10,616 nt of DNA, taken from positions 1 to 10,616 of the forward strand of contig CAIXAQ010000733.1 of assembly GCA_903917425.1 (NCBI GenBank), written 5' to 3'. Below the pieces are notes generated by a model. That model was not told the DNA's origin, ran no database searches, and was given only the letters and a program-made list of their open reading frames with translations. Both the position numbers and the translations under genes were made by a program. Below, in pieces: positions 1 through 6,911 of this stretch (positions are counted from its first letter, which is position 1; each line of letters opens with the position of its first letter). Source of the DNA: an uncultured Bacteroidales bacterium. GTDB lineage: Bacteria; Bacteroidota; Bacteroidia; Bacteroidales; UBA4417.

Positions 1-1
1 C

Positions 2-88
2 CTATTGGAAAAGGCTTTGAATAACAATCGCCGATGCAAATCCATTAATGGCATAATGATTGAAATAGGCGGTTCGACTTTAAAATGA
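2..88 (+). CDS. Possible C-terminal end of an upstream gene (partial, doubtful)
   Basis: An open frame enters from the left edge and reads 28 codons to a TGA at 86-88, 25 bases before the dnaK start. The visible peptide ends IEIGGSTLK. No family is recognisable. It contains codons such as CTA and CGA that look uncommon next to the neighbouring genes, and an open run of this length can arise by chance, so it may be non-coding leader DNA. The same stretch holds a 10-bp palindrome, CCATTAATGG, at 42-51. No CIRCE-type heat-shock operator and no clear TAnnTTTG element was seen before dnaK. Confidence 0.2.
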   Translation, partial: LLEKALNNNRRCKSINGIMIEIGGSTLK

Positions 89-113
89 ACAATAACTAAC
101 AAAACATAATATA

Positions 114-2021
114 ATGGGAAAAATAATTGGTATTGATCTAGGAACTACCAACTCGTGTGTTTCAGTAATGGAAGGCAACGAACCGGTAGTAATCCCTAAC
201 AGCGAAGGAAAGCGCACCACGCCTTCGATAGTAGCGTTTACCGAAAACGGCGAACGAAAAGTTGGTGACCCGGCTAAAAGACAATCTATAACCAACCCAA
301 CCAAAACGGTTTCATCGATCAAACGATTTATGGGTGAAACTTATGACAGGGTTACACAGGAAATAAAACGTATGCCTTTTGCCGTTGTGAAAGGTGACAA
401 CAATACTCCCCGGGTTAAAATTGATGATCGTACTTTTACCCCCCAGGAAATATCAGCCATCATTTTACAGAAAATGAAGAAAACGGCTGAAGATTATCTT
501 GGGACAACTGTAACAGAGGCTGTTATCACAGTTCCTGCGTATTTCAGCGACTCGCAGCGCCAGGCGACCAAAGAAGCCGGTGAAATTGCCGGTCTCATCG
601 TAAAACGTATCATCAATGAGCCTACAGCAGCTGCTCTTGCTTATGGCCTGGATAAAAAACATAAAGATATTAAGGTTGCCGTTTACGATCTTGGTGGCGG
701 AACTTTCGATATTTCGATACTTGAACTCGGCGAAGGCGTTTTTGAAGTAAAATCAACCAATGGCAATACCCACCTGGGTGGCGACGATTTTGATCACCGC
801 ATTATTGATTGGTTGGCTGACGAATTTAAAAAGGACGAAGGTATTGATCTCCGTAAGGATGCAATGGCATTGCAACGTTTGAAAGAAGCTGCCGAAAAAG
901 CCAAGATAGAACTTTCGAGTTCATCATCCACCGAGATAAACCTGCCCTACATCATACCGGTTGACGGCATGCCAAAGCACCTGGTACGCACCCTGACAAG
1001 GGCAAAATTCGAACAACTCATCGATGACCTTGTACGTGCCACCATTGAGCCATGCCGCAACGCCATGCGCGATGCAGGCCTTACTAATGCTGACATTAAC
1101 GAAGTAATCCTTGTAGGCGGTTCAACCCGTGTTCCGGTCATTCAGAAAGCAGTTGAAGATTTCTTTGGGAAAGCGCCCTCAAAAGGAGTTAATCCGGACG
1201 AAGTAGTAGCCATTGGAGCCGCAATCCAGGGTGGTGTTCTGTCAGGAGAGGTTAAGGATGTGTTGTTACTTGATGTTACTCCACTTTCTTTGGGTATTGA
1301 AACCCTGGGCGGTGTAATGACCAAACTTATCGAATCAAACACAACTATTCCAACCCGTAAGTCAGAAACTTTCAGCACTGCTTCGGACAATCAGCCTTCT
1401 GTAGAAATTCATATTCTGCAAGGTGAGCGCCCGATGGCACAAGGCAACAAGAGCCTTGGCCGTTTCCACCTCGACGGTATTCCACCAGCCATGCGCGGAG
1501 TGCCACAGGTTGAAGTTACTTTTGATATTGATGCGAATGGTATTCTTCATGTTTCTGCCAAGGATAAAGGCACGGGAAAATCGCAGCAGATTCGTATCGA
1601 AGCCTCATCAGGCCTTACCGATGCTGATATCAAACGTATGAAAGAAGAAGCTGAATTGAATGCTGAAGCCGACCGTAAAGCAAAGGAAGAAGTTGACAAG
1701 GTAAACACAGCTGACTCATTGATTTTCCAGACGGAACGACAGTTGAAAGAATTTGGCGACAAATTACCTGCCGATAAGAAAGCTCCCATTGAGAGTGCAT
1801 TGGATAAACTTCGTGAGGCCCACAAAAACCGCGATATTGCTGGTATCGACAGTTCAATGGCCGAATTGAACAGTGTTTGGCAGGCTGCCAGTGAGGAAAT
1901 GTATAAAACTACTCAGCAAGGAGGCGAACCTGGCGCACAGCAACAAGGACAGCCAGGGCAGGAACAGGGCAAACCAGCCGACCAGGAAGTTACTGATGTT
2001 GACTTTGAAGAGGTAAAATAA
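114..2021 (+). CDS. dnaK: Molecular chaperone DnaK (Hsp70)
   Basis: Cytoplasmic ATP-dependent chaperone that binds and releases exposed hydrophobic peptides, working with DnaJ and GrpE. The 635-residue length is normal for bacterial DnaK. The nucleotide-binding domain spans about residues 1-380: phosphate-1 loop IDLGTTNS (7-14), the NEPTAAALAYG signature (168-178), phosphate-2 loop YDLGGGTFDIS (191-201) and adenosine motif ILVGGSTRVP (332-341). The interdomain linker DVLLLDV is at 382-388. The beta substrate-binding domain follows (FDIDANGILHVSA, 470-482), then a helical lid from about 500 to 600 and a flexible Gly/Gln-rich tail from about 601. The protein ends TDVDFEEVK, close to the usual acidic EEVD-like or EEVK DnaK terminus. 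The ATG at 114 gives the canonical MGKIIGIDLGTTNS start; there is no Shine-Dalgarno sequence, as is usual in Bacteroidota. grpE and dnaJ are not adjacent, and a strong hairpin follows the stop, suggesting a single-gene transcript. Confidence 0.99.
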   Translation: MGKIIGIDLGTTNSCVSVMEGNEPVVIPNSEGKRTTPSIVAFTENGERKVGDPAKRQSITNPTKTVSSIKRFMGETYDRVTQEIKRMPFAVVKGDNNTPRVKIDDRTFTPQEISAIILQKMKKTAEDYLGTTVTEAVITVPAYFSDSQRQATKEAGEIAGLIVKRIINEPTAAALAYGLDKKHKDIKVAVYDLGGGTFDISILELGEGVFEVKSTNGNTHLGGDDFDHRIIDWLADEFKKDEGIDLRKDAMALQRLKEAAEKAKIELSSSSSTEINLPYIIPVDGMPKHLVRTLTRAKFEQLIDDLVRATIEPCRNAMRDAGLTNADINEVILVGGSTRVPVIQKAVEDFFGKAPSKGVNPDEVVAIGAAIQGGVLSGEVKDVLLLDVTPLSLGIETLGGVMTKLIESNTTIPTRKSETFSTASDNQPSVEIHILQGERPMAQGNKSLGRFHLDGIPPAMRGVPQVEVTFDIDANGILHVSAKDKGTGKSQQIRIEASSGLTDADIKRMKEEAELNAEADRKAKEEVDKVNTADSLIFQTERQLKEFGDKLPADKKAPIESALDKLREAHKNRDIAGIDSSMAELNSVWQAASEEMYKTTQQGGEPGAQQQGQPGQEQGKPADQEVTDVDFEEVK

Positions 2022-2041
2022 CGTTCATAATTATCAGGTTG

Positions 2042-2075
2042 GAGGCTGTATCATAGTATGATACAGCCTCTTGCA
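2042..2075 (+). terminator. Hairpin terminator of dnaK
   Basis: A perfect 13-bp stem pairs GAGGCTGTATCAT (2042-2054) with ATGATACAGCCTC (2058-2070) around the 3-base loop AGT. It begins 20 bases after the dnaK stop. The following T-tract is short and interrupted (TTGCATTT), so the stem rather than the tail is the main evidence. It separates dnaK from the secreted-protein gene downstream. Confidence 0.8.
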
Positions 2076-2132
2076 TTTAAGGTAAATGATATTTTTGTTT
2101 TAATAAATTATTAAATCGAAAACAAAAAGGAG

Positions 2133-2158
2133 TTGGAGCAAAAAAGTATTTATATTTG
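2133..2158 (+). promoter_or_regulatory. Candidate promoter of the long T9SS cargo gene
   Basis: TATATTTG at 2151-2158 matches the Bacteroidota -7 consensus TAnnTTTG and lies 38 bases before the ATG at 2197. A TTG at 2133-2135 could serve as the -33 element, but the 15-base spacing is somewhat shorter than usual. A second match, TATTTTTG, sits at 2090-2097 with a TTG at 2071-2073, but this overlaps the end of the dnaK terminator. In AT-rich DNA such matches can be accidental. Confidence 0.4.
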
Positions 2159-2196
2159 TCGATCAATCGATCTAACAACTTCAAATTTATTCAATC

Positions 2197-2979
2197 ATGA
2201 AAAAATTTTTACACTTAAAAAAAATCATCCTGGCAGTTCTTCTCCTTGGACTTTGTTCGACAGGATGGACCCAAATACTGTATGAAGAATTTAACTATCC
2301 AACTCCGGCATATATCGGAGGCAATGGTGCTGCCGGGACTTCGTCAAATAATTGGACGACTCATAGTGTTACTGCCGGACAAACCACAACGGTTGATATC
2401 CAGGATGCAAGTCTGACCTATACAGGTTTGCCAACTCCTGTAGGCAATAAAGTTTTTCTTTTCGGAAATGCAAACGCTACCAGCAGAGATATTAACAGGG
2501 CAATTACTTCTACCGCCACTACCTTATATTTCTCTGCTTTTATTAACATTATTGATAATAGCCAGCTAAATGCTACAGGTGACTATTTTATGCATTTCGG
2601 TGCAACCGCAGGAACGAATGTAACCAGTTTTGGAGCCCGACTGGGCGCAAAATTATCAGGAACAAAGTTTAGATTTGCTATTATTAATACTTCAGGTGGA
2701 ACGCCTGTATTTACCGATAATGGTGCAGATCTCGATTTCGGAACTACCTATCTGGTTGTAGTAAAATACGACAGGAGTGCCGCGCCAACAGTGGCTACCA
2801 TGTGGATAAATCCGACATCACTGGGAGGCGTTGAACAAACAACCGGTTATGTTACAAACAGTACAGGAACAGGAACTTTTGCTGCTTTCGCCTCCATTTG
2901 TCTCAGGAACAATGCCACAACGCCAAAAGCATACATCGACGAAATCAGGGTTGGTGCAGCATGGGCTGATGTAACTCCA
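2197..2979 (+). repeat. Paralogous N-terminal module, copy 1
   Basis: This is the first 261 codons of the long T9SS protein. It matches codons 1-265 of the downstream short paralogue (5532-6326) with only small length changes. Counting directly, 73 of the first 100 residues are identical, including the signal peptide. Many third codon positions differ, so this is not a recent DNA duplication. Confidence 0.92.
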
Positions 2980-5388
2980 ACAGGAGCAGCAGCACCTGCC
3001 ATTTCGGTTAATTCACCGGCAACAGGTGACCAATGGCGTCAGGGAACTACCCACAATATTACCTGGTCGGCAACCAGCACAAATGCAAACGTTAAAATCG
3101 AATTTTCTGATAATGCATCGGCCGGTACACCTACATGGACTACTTTAAATGCAAGCATAGCGGCAAATGCCGGCACCTGGGCCTGGAGTATTCCGGCAGG
3201 GCAGGCGTTAAGTGCCGACTGCAAAATCCGCATTTCAGATATTCCTCAAACGGTTGCAGGTAGCAGCGGTACATTCAGCATTGTTCTTCCTCCGGTTCAG
3301 ATTTCAACGTTAGCGGCATTAAGGGCTGTAACGCCAGGAACTGCAACAGTTTATACATATACTGGACAAGGCATCCTGACTTTTAAACAGACTTTCCGTA
3401 AACAGAAATTTATTCAGGATGCTACAGCAGCAATACTGATAGATGATAATGCCGGGAAAATAACTACTACCTATAATCTGGGCGATGCCATTACAAATAT
3501 CAGCGGAACACTTGCTGTTTTCAACGGTATGTTGCAGTTTACTCCTGAATCGGATCCGGGAGCAGCCTCCTCAACCGGCAATACCATTACGCCCGAGGTT
3601 GTCACTTTGGCTCAGCTAAATGCCAACTGGGAAAACTACGAAGCCGAACTTATTAAAATTCCAAATGTTACGTTTACTAGCCCTACAGGGAATTTTGCGA
3701 ACGGAATTATTTATCCGGTAACCGACAACATTGGCGGAGCAGGTAATTTCCGTACTACCTTTTTTGACATGGATTATATCAATACACCGGTTCCAATAGT
3801 AAGGGAAGACATTGTTGTTATTCCTAACTCGCGGGTAGATGGCGATCATATTACGAGCCGTAGTCTTGCTGATTTTCAGTACAACTCCAGTAATGATATT
3901 ATGATTACCGAAATAATGTACAATCCGCAGGATGGGGGTAACGACTCTATTGAATTTATTGAGCTTTATAATAAGGGAGCAGCAAGCGTTAATGTTAAAG
4001 ACTGGTTTTTCTCGAAAGGAGTTACCTATGTTTTTCCTGATCAGTCAATAGCAGCCAATTCATACTATGTTGTTGCAAGGGAAGCGTTGTCGATGCATAA
4101 CACATTCGGGATTACATGTGCCCAGTGGACTGAAGGGTTTCTTGATGATTCAGGAGAACCTGTCGTTTTAAAAGATGCAATCGGACAAGTTAAAGACAGC
4201 GTTTATTATCTGCCTGTTGCACCATGGCCGACTGCACCTAATAATGGAGGTCCTTCACTCACATTCTGTAACACTACTCTCGATAATTCCTTAGGTCAGA
4301 ATTGGTCAGCATCCACCAACCAGGTTGCCGTTAACGGATTAGGCCAGCCAATTTATGCTTCACCGGGCAGTTCATGCAGTAGTGGGGCTAATCTTGTGAT
4401 TACCGAAATTATGTACAACCCACCTGAATCAGGTACCGATAGCCTTGAATTTGTGGAAATATACAACAAGGGAACTGCGGTAAACCTTCTGGGTTTTAAA
4501 GTATCCGATGCTTTTACATTCACATTTCCTTCTTTTGACCTGGCTGCCGGTCAATACATGTTGGTATCTTTGAAATCGAGTGCAATATTGAATACATTTG
4601 GAAAACCATCCCTGCAATGGACAACAGGTTCATTAAGCAATTCCGGAGAGGCAATTACTCTCCAAGATCTATATGGTGTCACGATTGACCAGGTAACTTA
4701 TGGCGTTGCAGCACCATGGCCAACCCGGCCTAACGGACTAGGTGCATCCCTGACTCTCTGTGATCCAAATGCAAATAATTCACTGCCTGCTTCCTGGACC
4801 GCTTCAAATGAATTTGTTGTTAAGAATGCCGCCGGCGACAGTATTTTTGCCACACCTCTGGCTGGCTGTTATAACCCGCCAACAGTTGCTAACTTCGATG
4901 CAACGCCTACTACTTTACTTCAAGGACAAAGTGCTCAGTTCCACGATCTTTCTACCAATAATCCAACGGCGTGGGCCTGGACTTTTACCGGCGGAACACC
5001 TGCGACTTCTGTTGCTCAGAATCCACTCATTCAGTATAATACTTATGGACTGTATTCTGTTTCGCTCACAGCAACCAATGCTTATGGAAGCAGCACTCTG
5101 ACCAAAACTAATTATATCAGTGTTGGGGTTGATGGTATTACTACTTTGCCTTCCACTGTTTCCGTTTATCCTAATCCAACAAATGGGAAATTCTCAATTA
5201 CAAACCCATCAAGGGATACGCAAGAGATTACCTTGTATTCAGCGCTGGGAAAACAATTGAGTTCCGCCACTTCGTCCGATGAAATCATTTCGCTTGATAT
5301 CACCGGTCAAACCACGGGATTGTACTTTGTAAGAATCATGAACAAAGTGAATCATGATACTCAGACTATCAAAGTAGTGCTTAAATAG
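2197..5388 (+). CDS. T9SS-secreted multidomain lamin-tail/PKD surface protein
   Basis: Large exported protein (1063 aa) with a type A T9SS sorting domain; no catalytic motif is visible, so an adhesive, scaffold or binding role at the cell surface is inferred. Layout: signal peptide 1-26 (basic MKKFLHLKK, hydrophobic core, ending GWTQ); N-terminal module 27-262 of a LamG-like kind (FNY, NNWTTHS, IDEIRVGAAWADVTP); Kre9/KNH-like Ig domain about 268-362 (INSP-type opening, NITWSA, WSIP); OB-fold or DUF5689-like segment about 368-560 (KFIQDATAAILIDD, YNLGDAITNISG); two lamin-tail domains at about 566-727 and 731-891; PKD domain about 896-976 (WAWTFTGGTP, GLYSVSLTATNAYG); sorting domain about 986-1063 (VSVYPNPTNGKF, GLYFVRI). 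It is followed after 143 bp by a shorter paralogue sharing the first module. The domain assignments are from motif recognition, not a profile search; export by T9SS is well supported. Confidence 0.93.
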   Translation: MKKFLHLKKIILAVLLLGLCSTGWTQILYEEFNYPTPAYIGGNGAAGTSSNNWTTHSVTAGQTTTVDIQDASLTYTGLPTPVGNKVFLFGNANATSRDINRAITSTATTLYFSAFINIIDNSQLNATGDYFMHFGATAGTNVTSFGARLGAKLSGTKFRFAIINTSGGTPVFTDNGADLDFGTTYLVVVKYDRSAAPTVATMWINPTSLGGVEQTTGYVTNSTGTGTFAAFASICLRNNATTPKAYIDEIRVGAAWADVTPTGAAAPAISVNSPATGDQWRQGTTHNITWSATSTNANVKIEFSDNASAGTPTWTTLNASIAANAGTWAWSIPAGQALSADCKIRISDIPQTVAGSSGTFSIVLPPVQISTLAALRAVTPGTATVYTYTGQGILTFKQTFRKQKFIQDATAAILIDDNAGKITTTYNLGDAITNISGTLAVFNGMLQFTPESDPGAASSTGNTITPEVVTLAQLNANWENYEAELIKIPNVTFTSPTGNFANGIIYPVTDNIGGAGNFRTTFFDMDYINTPVPIVREDIVVIPNSRVDGDHITSRSLADFQYNSSNDIMITEIMYNPQDGGNDSIEFIELYNKGAASVNVKDWFFSKGVTYVFPDQSIAANSYYVVAREALSMHNTFGITCAQWTEGFLDDSGEPVVLKDAIGQVKDSVYYLPVAPWPTAPNNGGPSLTFCNTTLDNSLGQNWSASTNQVAVNGLGQPIYASPGSSCSSGANLVITEIMYNPPESGTDSLEFVEIYNKGTAVNLLGFKVSDAFTFTFPSFDLAAGQYMLVSLKSSAILNTFGKPSLQWTTGSLSNSGEAITLQDLYGVTIDQVTYGVAAPWPTRPNGLGASLTLCDPNANNSLPASWTASNEFVVKNAAGDSIFATPLAGCYNPPTVANFDATPTTLLQGQSAQFHDLSTNNPTAWAWTFTGGTPATSVAQNPLIQYNTYGLYSVSLTATNAYGSSTLTKTNYISVGVDGITTLPSTVSVYPNPTNGKFSITNPSRDTQEITLYSALGKQLSSATSSDEIISLDITGQTTGLYFVRIMNKVNHDTQTIKVVLK
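3892..4869 (+). repeat. Tandem lamin-tail domain duplication within the long T9SS protein
   Basis: Two consecutive units of about 160 residues (residues 566-727 and 731-891) repeat the same order of motifs: ITEIMYNP, then DS-EF-E-YNKG, then NTFG, a QWT segment, SGE followed by L-D, APWPT-PN--G-SLT-C, NS---W-AS, and a closing cysteine (SSC and AGC). The DNA is clearly diverged between units, so the duplication is old or has been selected at protein level. Each unit has two matching cysteines, one in SLT-C and one at its end, which may form a disulfide outside the cytoplasm. Confidence 0.88.
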
Positions 5389-5405
5389 TAACAATAAATT
5401 TTACA

Positions 5406-5472
5406 AAGAAGGACTGGCGGTATCTCAATTGAAAAAGTTAAAATTTCATTGAACTGTCAGTTCTTCTTGTTT
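5406..5472 (+). terminator. Possible long-loop hairpin between the two T9SS cargo genes
   Basis: AAGAAGGACTGGC (5406-5418) pairs with GTCAGTTCTTCTT (5456-5468), a 13-bp stem with two G-U pairs. The 37-base interior can fold again: CAA-T-TGAAA (5426-5434) pairs with TTTCATTG (5444-5451) with one bulged T. The right arm ends in a T-rich stretch (TTCTTCTTGTTT), so this may end transcription of the long gene. The long imperfect fold makes it a weaker call than the other terminators here. Confidence 0.4.
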
Positions 5473-5479
5473 ATATGTG

Positions 5480-5487
5480 TATCTTTG
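5480..5487 (+). promoter_or_regulatory. Candidate -7 element of the short T9SS cargo gene
   Basis: TATCTTTG matches the Bacteroidota TAnnTTTG consensus and lies 44 bases before the ATG at 5532. No TTG is found at the expected -33 spacing (nearest ones leave 10 or 28 bases), so the call rests on the -7 box and its position just after the hairpin. The same octamer precedes the ompA-like gene on the other strand. Confidence 0.4.
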
Positions 5488-5531
5488 TAGTAACAAAAAT
5501 TTTAATAAACCTTTAAACAAACCAATCAATT

Positions 5532-6326
5532 ATGAAAAAATTTTTACCCTTAAAAAAAATAATTCTGGTATTTTTACTAGCTGGTTTCAGCTTAACGGGA
5601 TGGTCGCAACTTCTGTATGAAGGATTCAATTATGCCACTCCAGCCTATATTGGCGGTAATGGTGATCCGGGATCAACATCAAATAACTGGACAACACACA
5701 GTGTTACTGCCGGACAGACAACCACAATAGATATCGTGGACGGTAGTTTGACTTATCCGGGATTTGCAACTTCAACAGGAAATAAAGTATATTTATTTAG
5801 TAATGCAAACGCAGTAAGCAGGGATGTAAACAGGGGATTTGTTTCAACATCTTTGGTTCTTTACTATTCAGCATTAGTAAATATAATAGATAACAGTCAG
5901 ATTGCTACGACTCCGGATAACTACTTTATGCATTTTGGAGCAGCCACAGGCGCAGCCAATACCACTTTCGGAGGCAGATTGGGTGTAGTGAAAAATGCAG
6001 CCGGTACTAACTTCAGGTTTATTATTTTAAATACTTCGGGCGGTACACCCGTTTATTCGGACAATGGTGCAGATCTGAACTTTGGTACAACCTATCTTGT
6101 AGTTGTTAAATATGATATAAGCGCAGCTCTGACTGTAGCTACCATGTGGGTAAACCCGGGTAATCTGGCAGGAACCGAACCAACAGGTGGTGTTTCGAAC
6201 AGCACCGGAACAAATGCATTCACTTCTTTTGCCACAGGTTCAATCTGTCTGAGGAATAACGCAACGACGCCAAAAGCTCATATCGATGAAATTAGAGTTG
6301 GAGCTACCTGGGCATCTGTAACCCCA
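5532..6326 (+). repeat. Paralogous N-terminal module, copy 2
   Basis: Codons 1-265 of the short T9SS protein, matching copy 1 at 2197-2979. The similarity starts at the ATG and does not clearly continue into the upstream DNA. It ends at the VTP segment just after IDEIRVGA-W, where the two proteins switch to different continuations. This marks the module boundary. Confidence 0.92.
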
Positions 6327-6602
6327 ATCAGCGGTGTAGGCATTAACGAAAATCCAGTTGCTAAGAATGCACGCATTTATCCTAACCCATGCACAAATGG
6401 CTGGTTTAACTTACAAATGCCTGATAAGGGAAGGTTTGTAGTTACTGTAAGCAACAGCTTAGGTTCAACAGTTAAAACACTGGAAGCAACTGATAAAACC
6501 ATGAAAATTGAGACTACTGGTTTTGCAGCCGGATTGTATTTTGTTTCGATTCAAAATATAGTCACCGGATCAAAAGAGGTACTTAAACTGGTTGTACGTT
6601 AA
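5532..6602 (+). CDS. Short T9SS-secreted paralogue: LamG-like module plus sorting domain
   Basis: A 356-residue exported protein, in effect the N-terminal module of its upstream neighbour joined directly to a sorting domain. Signal peptide 1-26 (MKKFLPLKK, hydrophobic core, ending GWSQ). The module at 27-265 has the same landmarks as the neighbour: LLYEGFNY, GGNG, SNNWTTHSVTAGQTTT, YFMHFG, FGTTYLVVVKYD, CLRNNATTPKAHIDEIRVG. A type A T9SS sorting domain at about 274-356 has ARIYPNPCTNGWF (280-292) and GLYFVSI (334-340) and ends in a basic residue after KLVV. No enzyme motif is seen. The family is common in Bacteroidota secretomes; a concanavalin-like beta-sandwich is inferred from the motif pattern. 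It has its own promoter-like element and a strong terminator, so it is probably expressed separately from the long paralogue. Function unknown; surface display or release is expected. Confidence 0.93.
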   Translation: MKKFLPLKKIILVFLLAGFSLTGWSQLLYEGFNYATPAYIGGNGDPGSTSNNWTTHSVTAGQTTTIDIVDGSLTYPGFATSTGNKVYLFSNANAVSRDVNRGFVSTSLVLYYSALVNIIDNSQIATTPDNYFMHFGAATGAANTTFGGRLGVVKNAAGTNFRFIILNTSGGTPVYSDNGADLNFGTTYLVVVKYDISAALTVATMWVNPGNLAGTEPTGGVSNSTGTNAFTSFATGSICLRNNATTPKAHIDEIRVGATWASVTPISGVGINENPVAKNARIYPNPCTNGWFNLQMPDKGRFVVTVSNSLGSTVKTLEATDKTMKIETTGFAAGLYFVSIQNIVTGSKEVLKLVVR

Positions 6603-6630
6603 TTATTTGAGTATAACCAAAATGTGATTA

Positions 6631-6665
6631 AAGGCTGTCCTGTAACCAGGCAGCCTTTTTTCTTT
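6631..6665 (+). terminator. Intrinsic terminator after the short T9SS gene
   Basis: AAGGCTG (6631-6637) pairs with CAGCCTT (6651-6657). After a bulged T at 6638 the stem continues as CCTG/CAGG (6639-6642 with 6647-6650) around the loop TAAC. Six Ts at 6656-6661 and three more at 6663-6665 follow. It lies 28 bases after the stop codon and is a standard rho-independent signal. Confidence 0.88.
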
Positions 6666-6911
6666 CCTAAAAAACATTAGTGCCCGTATAATTCTTAATT
6701 TTGGAGTGTGAAATCCGATTTCTCATTAAACAAATTGTTTTGAATAGCATCAATCTTGAGCAATTTAAATTCAGATCTGAAATCCTCTCTTTTGCATAAC
6801 AAACAAACTGTACAGATGAACTAGCCATGATCGGAAAACACCAACCGATGATAATATTAAGGTTCATTATGGCGTATTCCATCTGACCCGTAAAAAATCA
6901 AATAGTAACTG
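6666..6911 (+). other. Intergenic leader region before the 550-aa exported protein
   Basis: With the terminator just before it, this completes a 309-bp gap without a convincing gene. It holds a TAnnTTTG match, TAATTTTG, at 6696-6703, which would give a leader of roughly 200 bases; no good -33 partner was seen. Other structure: a 12-bp palindrome TTCAGATCTGAA at 6770-6781, and a small inverted repeat (6827-6834 with 6845-6852, 7 of 8 positions paired, 10-base loop). No Shine-Dalgarno sequence precedes the ATG at 6912. No short reading frame here has a plausible protein signature. Confidence 0.35.

Noticed and set aside
1423..1641. Short + strand frame inside dnaK, and several antisense frames there
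   Set aside because: Shadows of the conserved dnaK reading frame; none has a protein-family signature.
2217..2224. A8 run in the signal-peptide codons of the long T9SS gene, also present at 5552-5559 in the paralogue, considered as a phase-variation tract
   Set aside because: The runs encode the normal Lys-Lys of a signal peptide, are short, and both genes are in frame; shared ancestry explains the match.
6667..6882. 71-codon minus-strand open frame in the gap before the 550-aa gene
   Set aside because: No family signature, composition unlike the neighbours, and it overlaps the terminator tail of the short T9SS gene; most likely chance.
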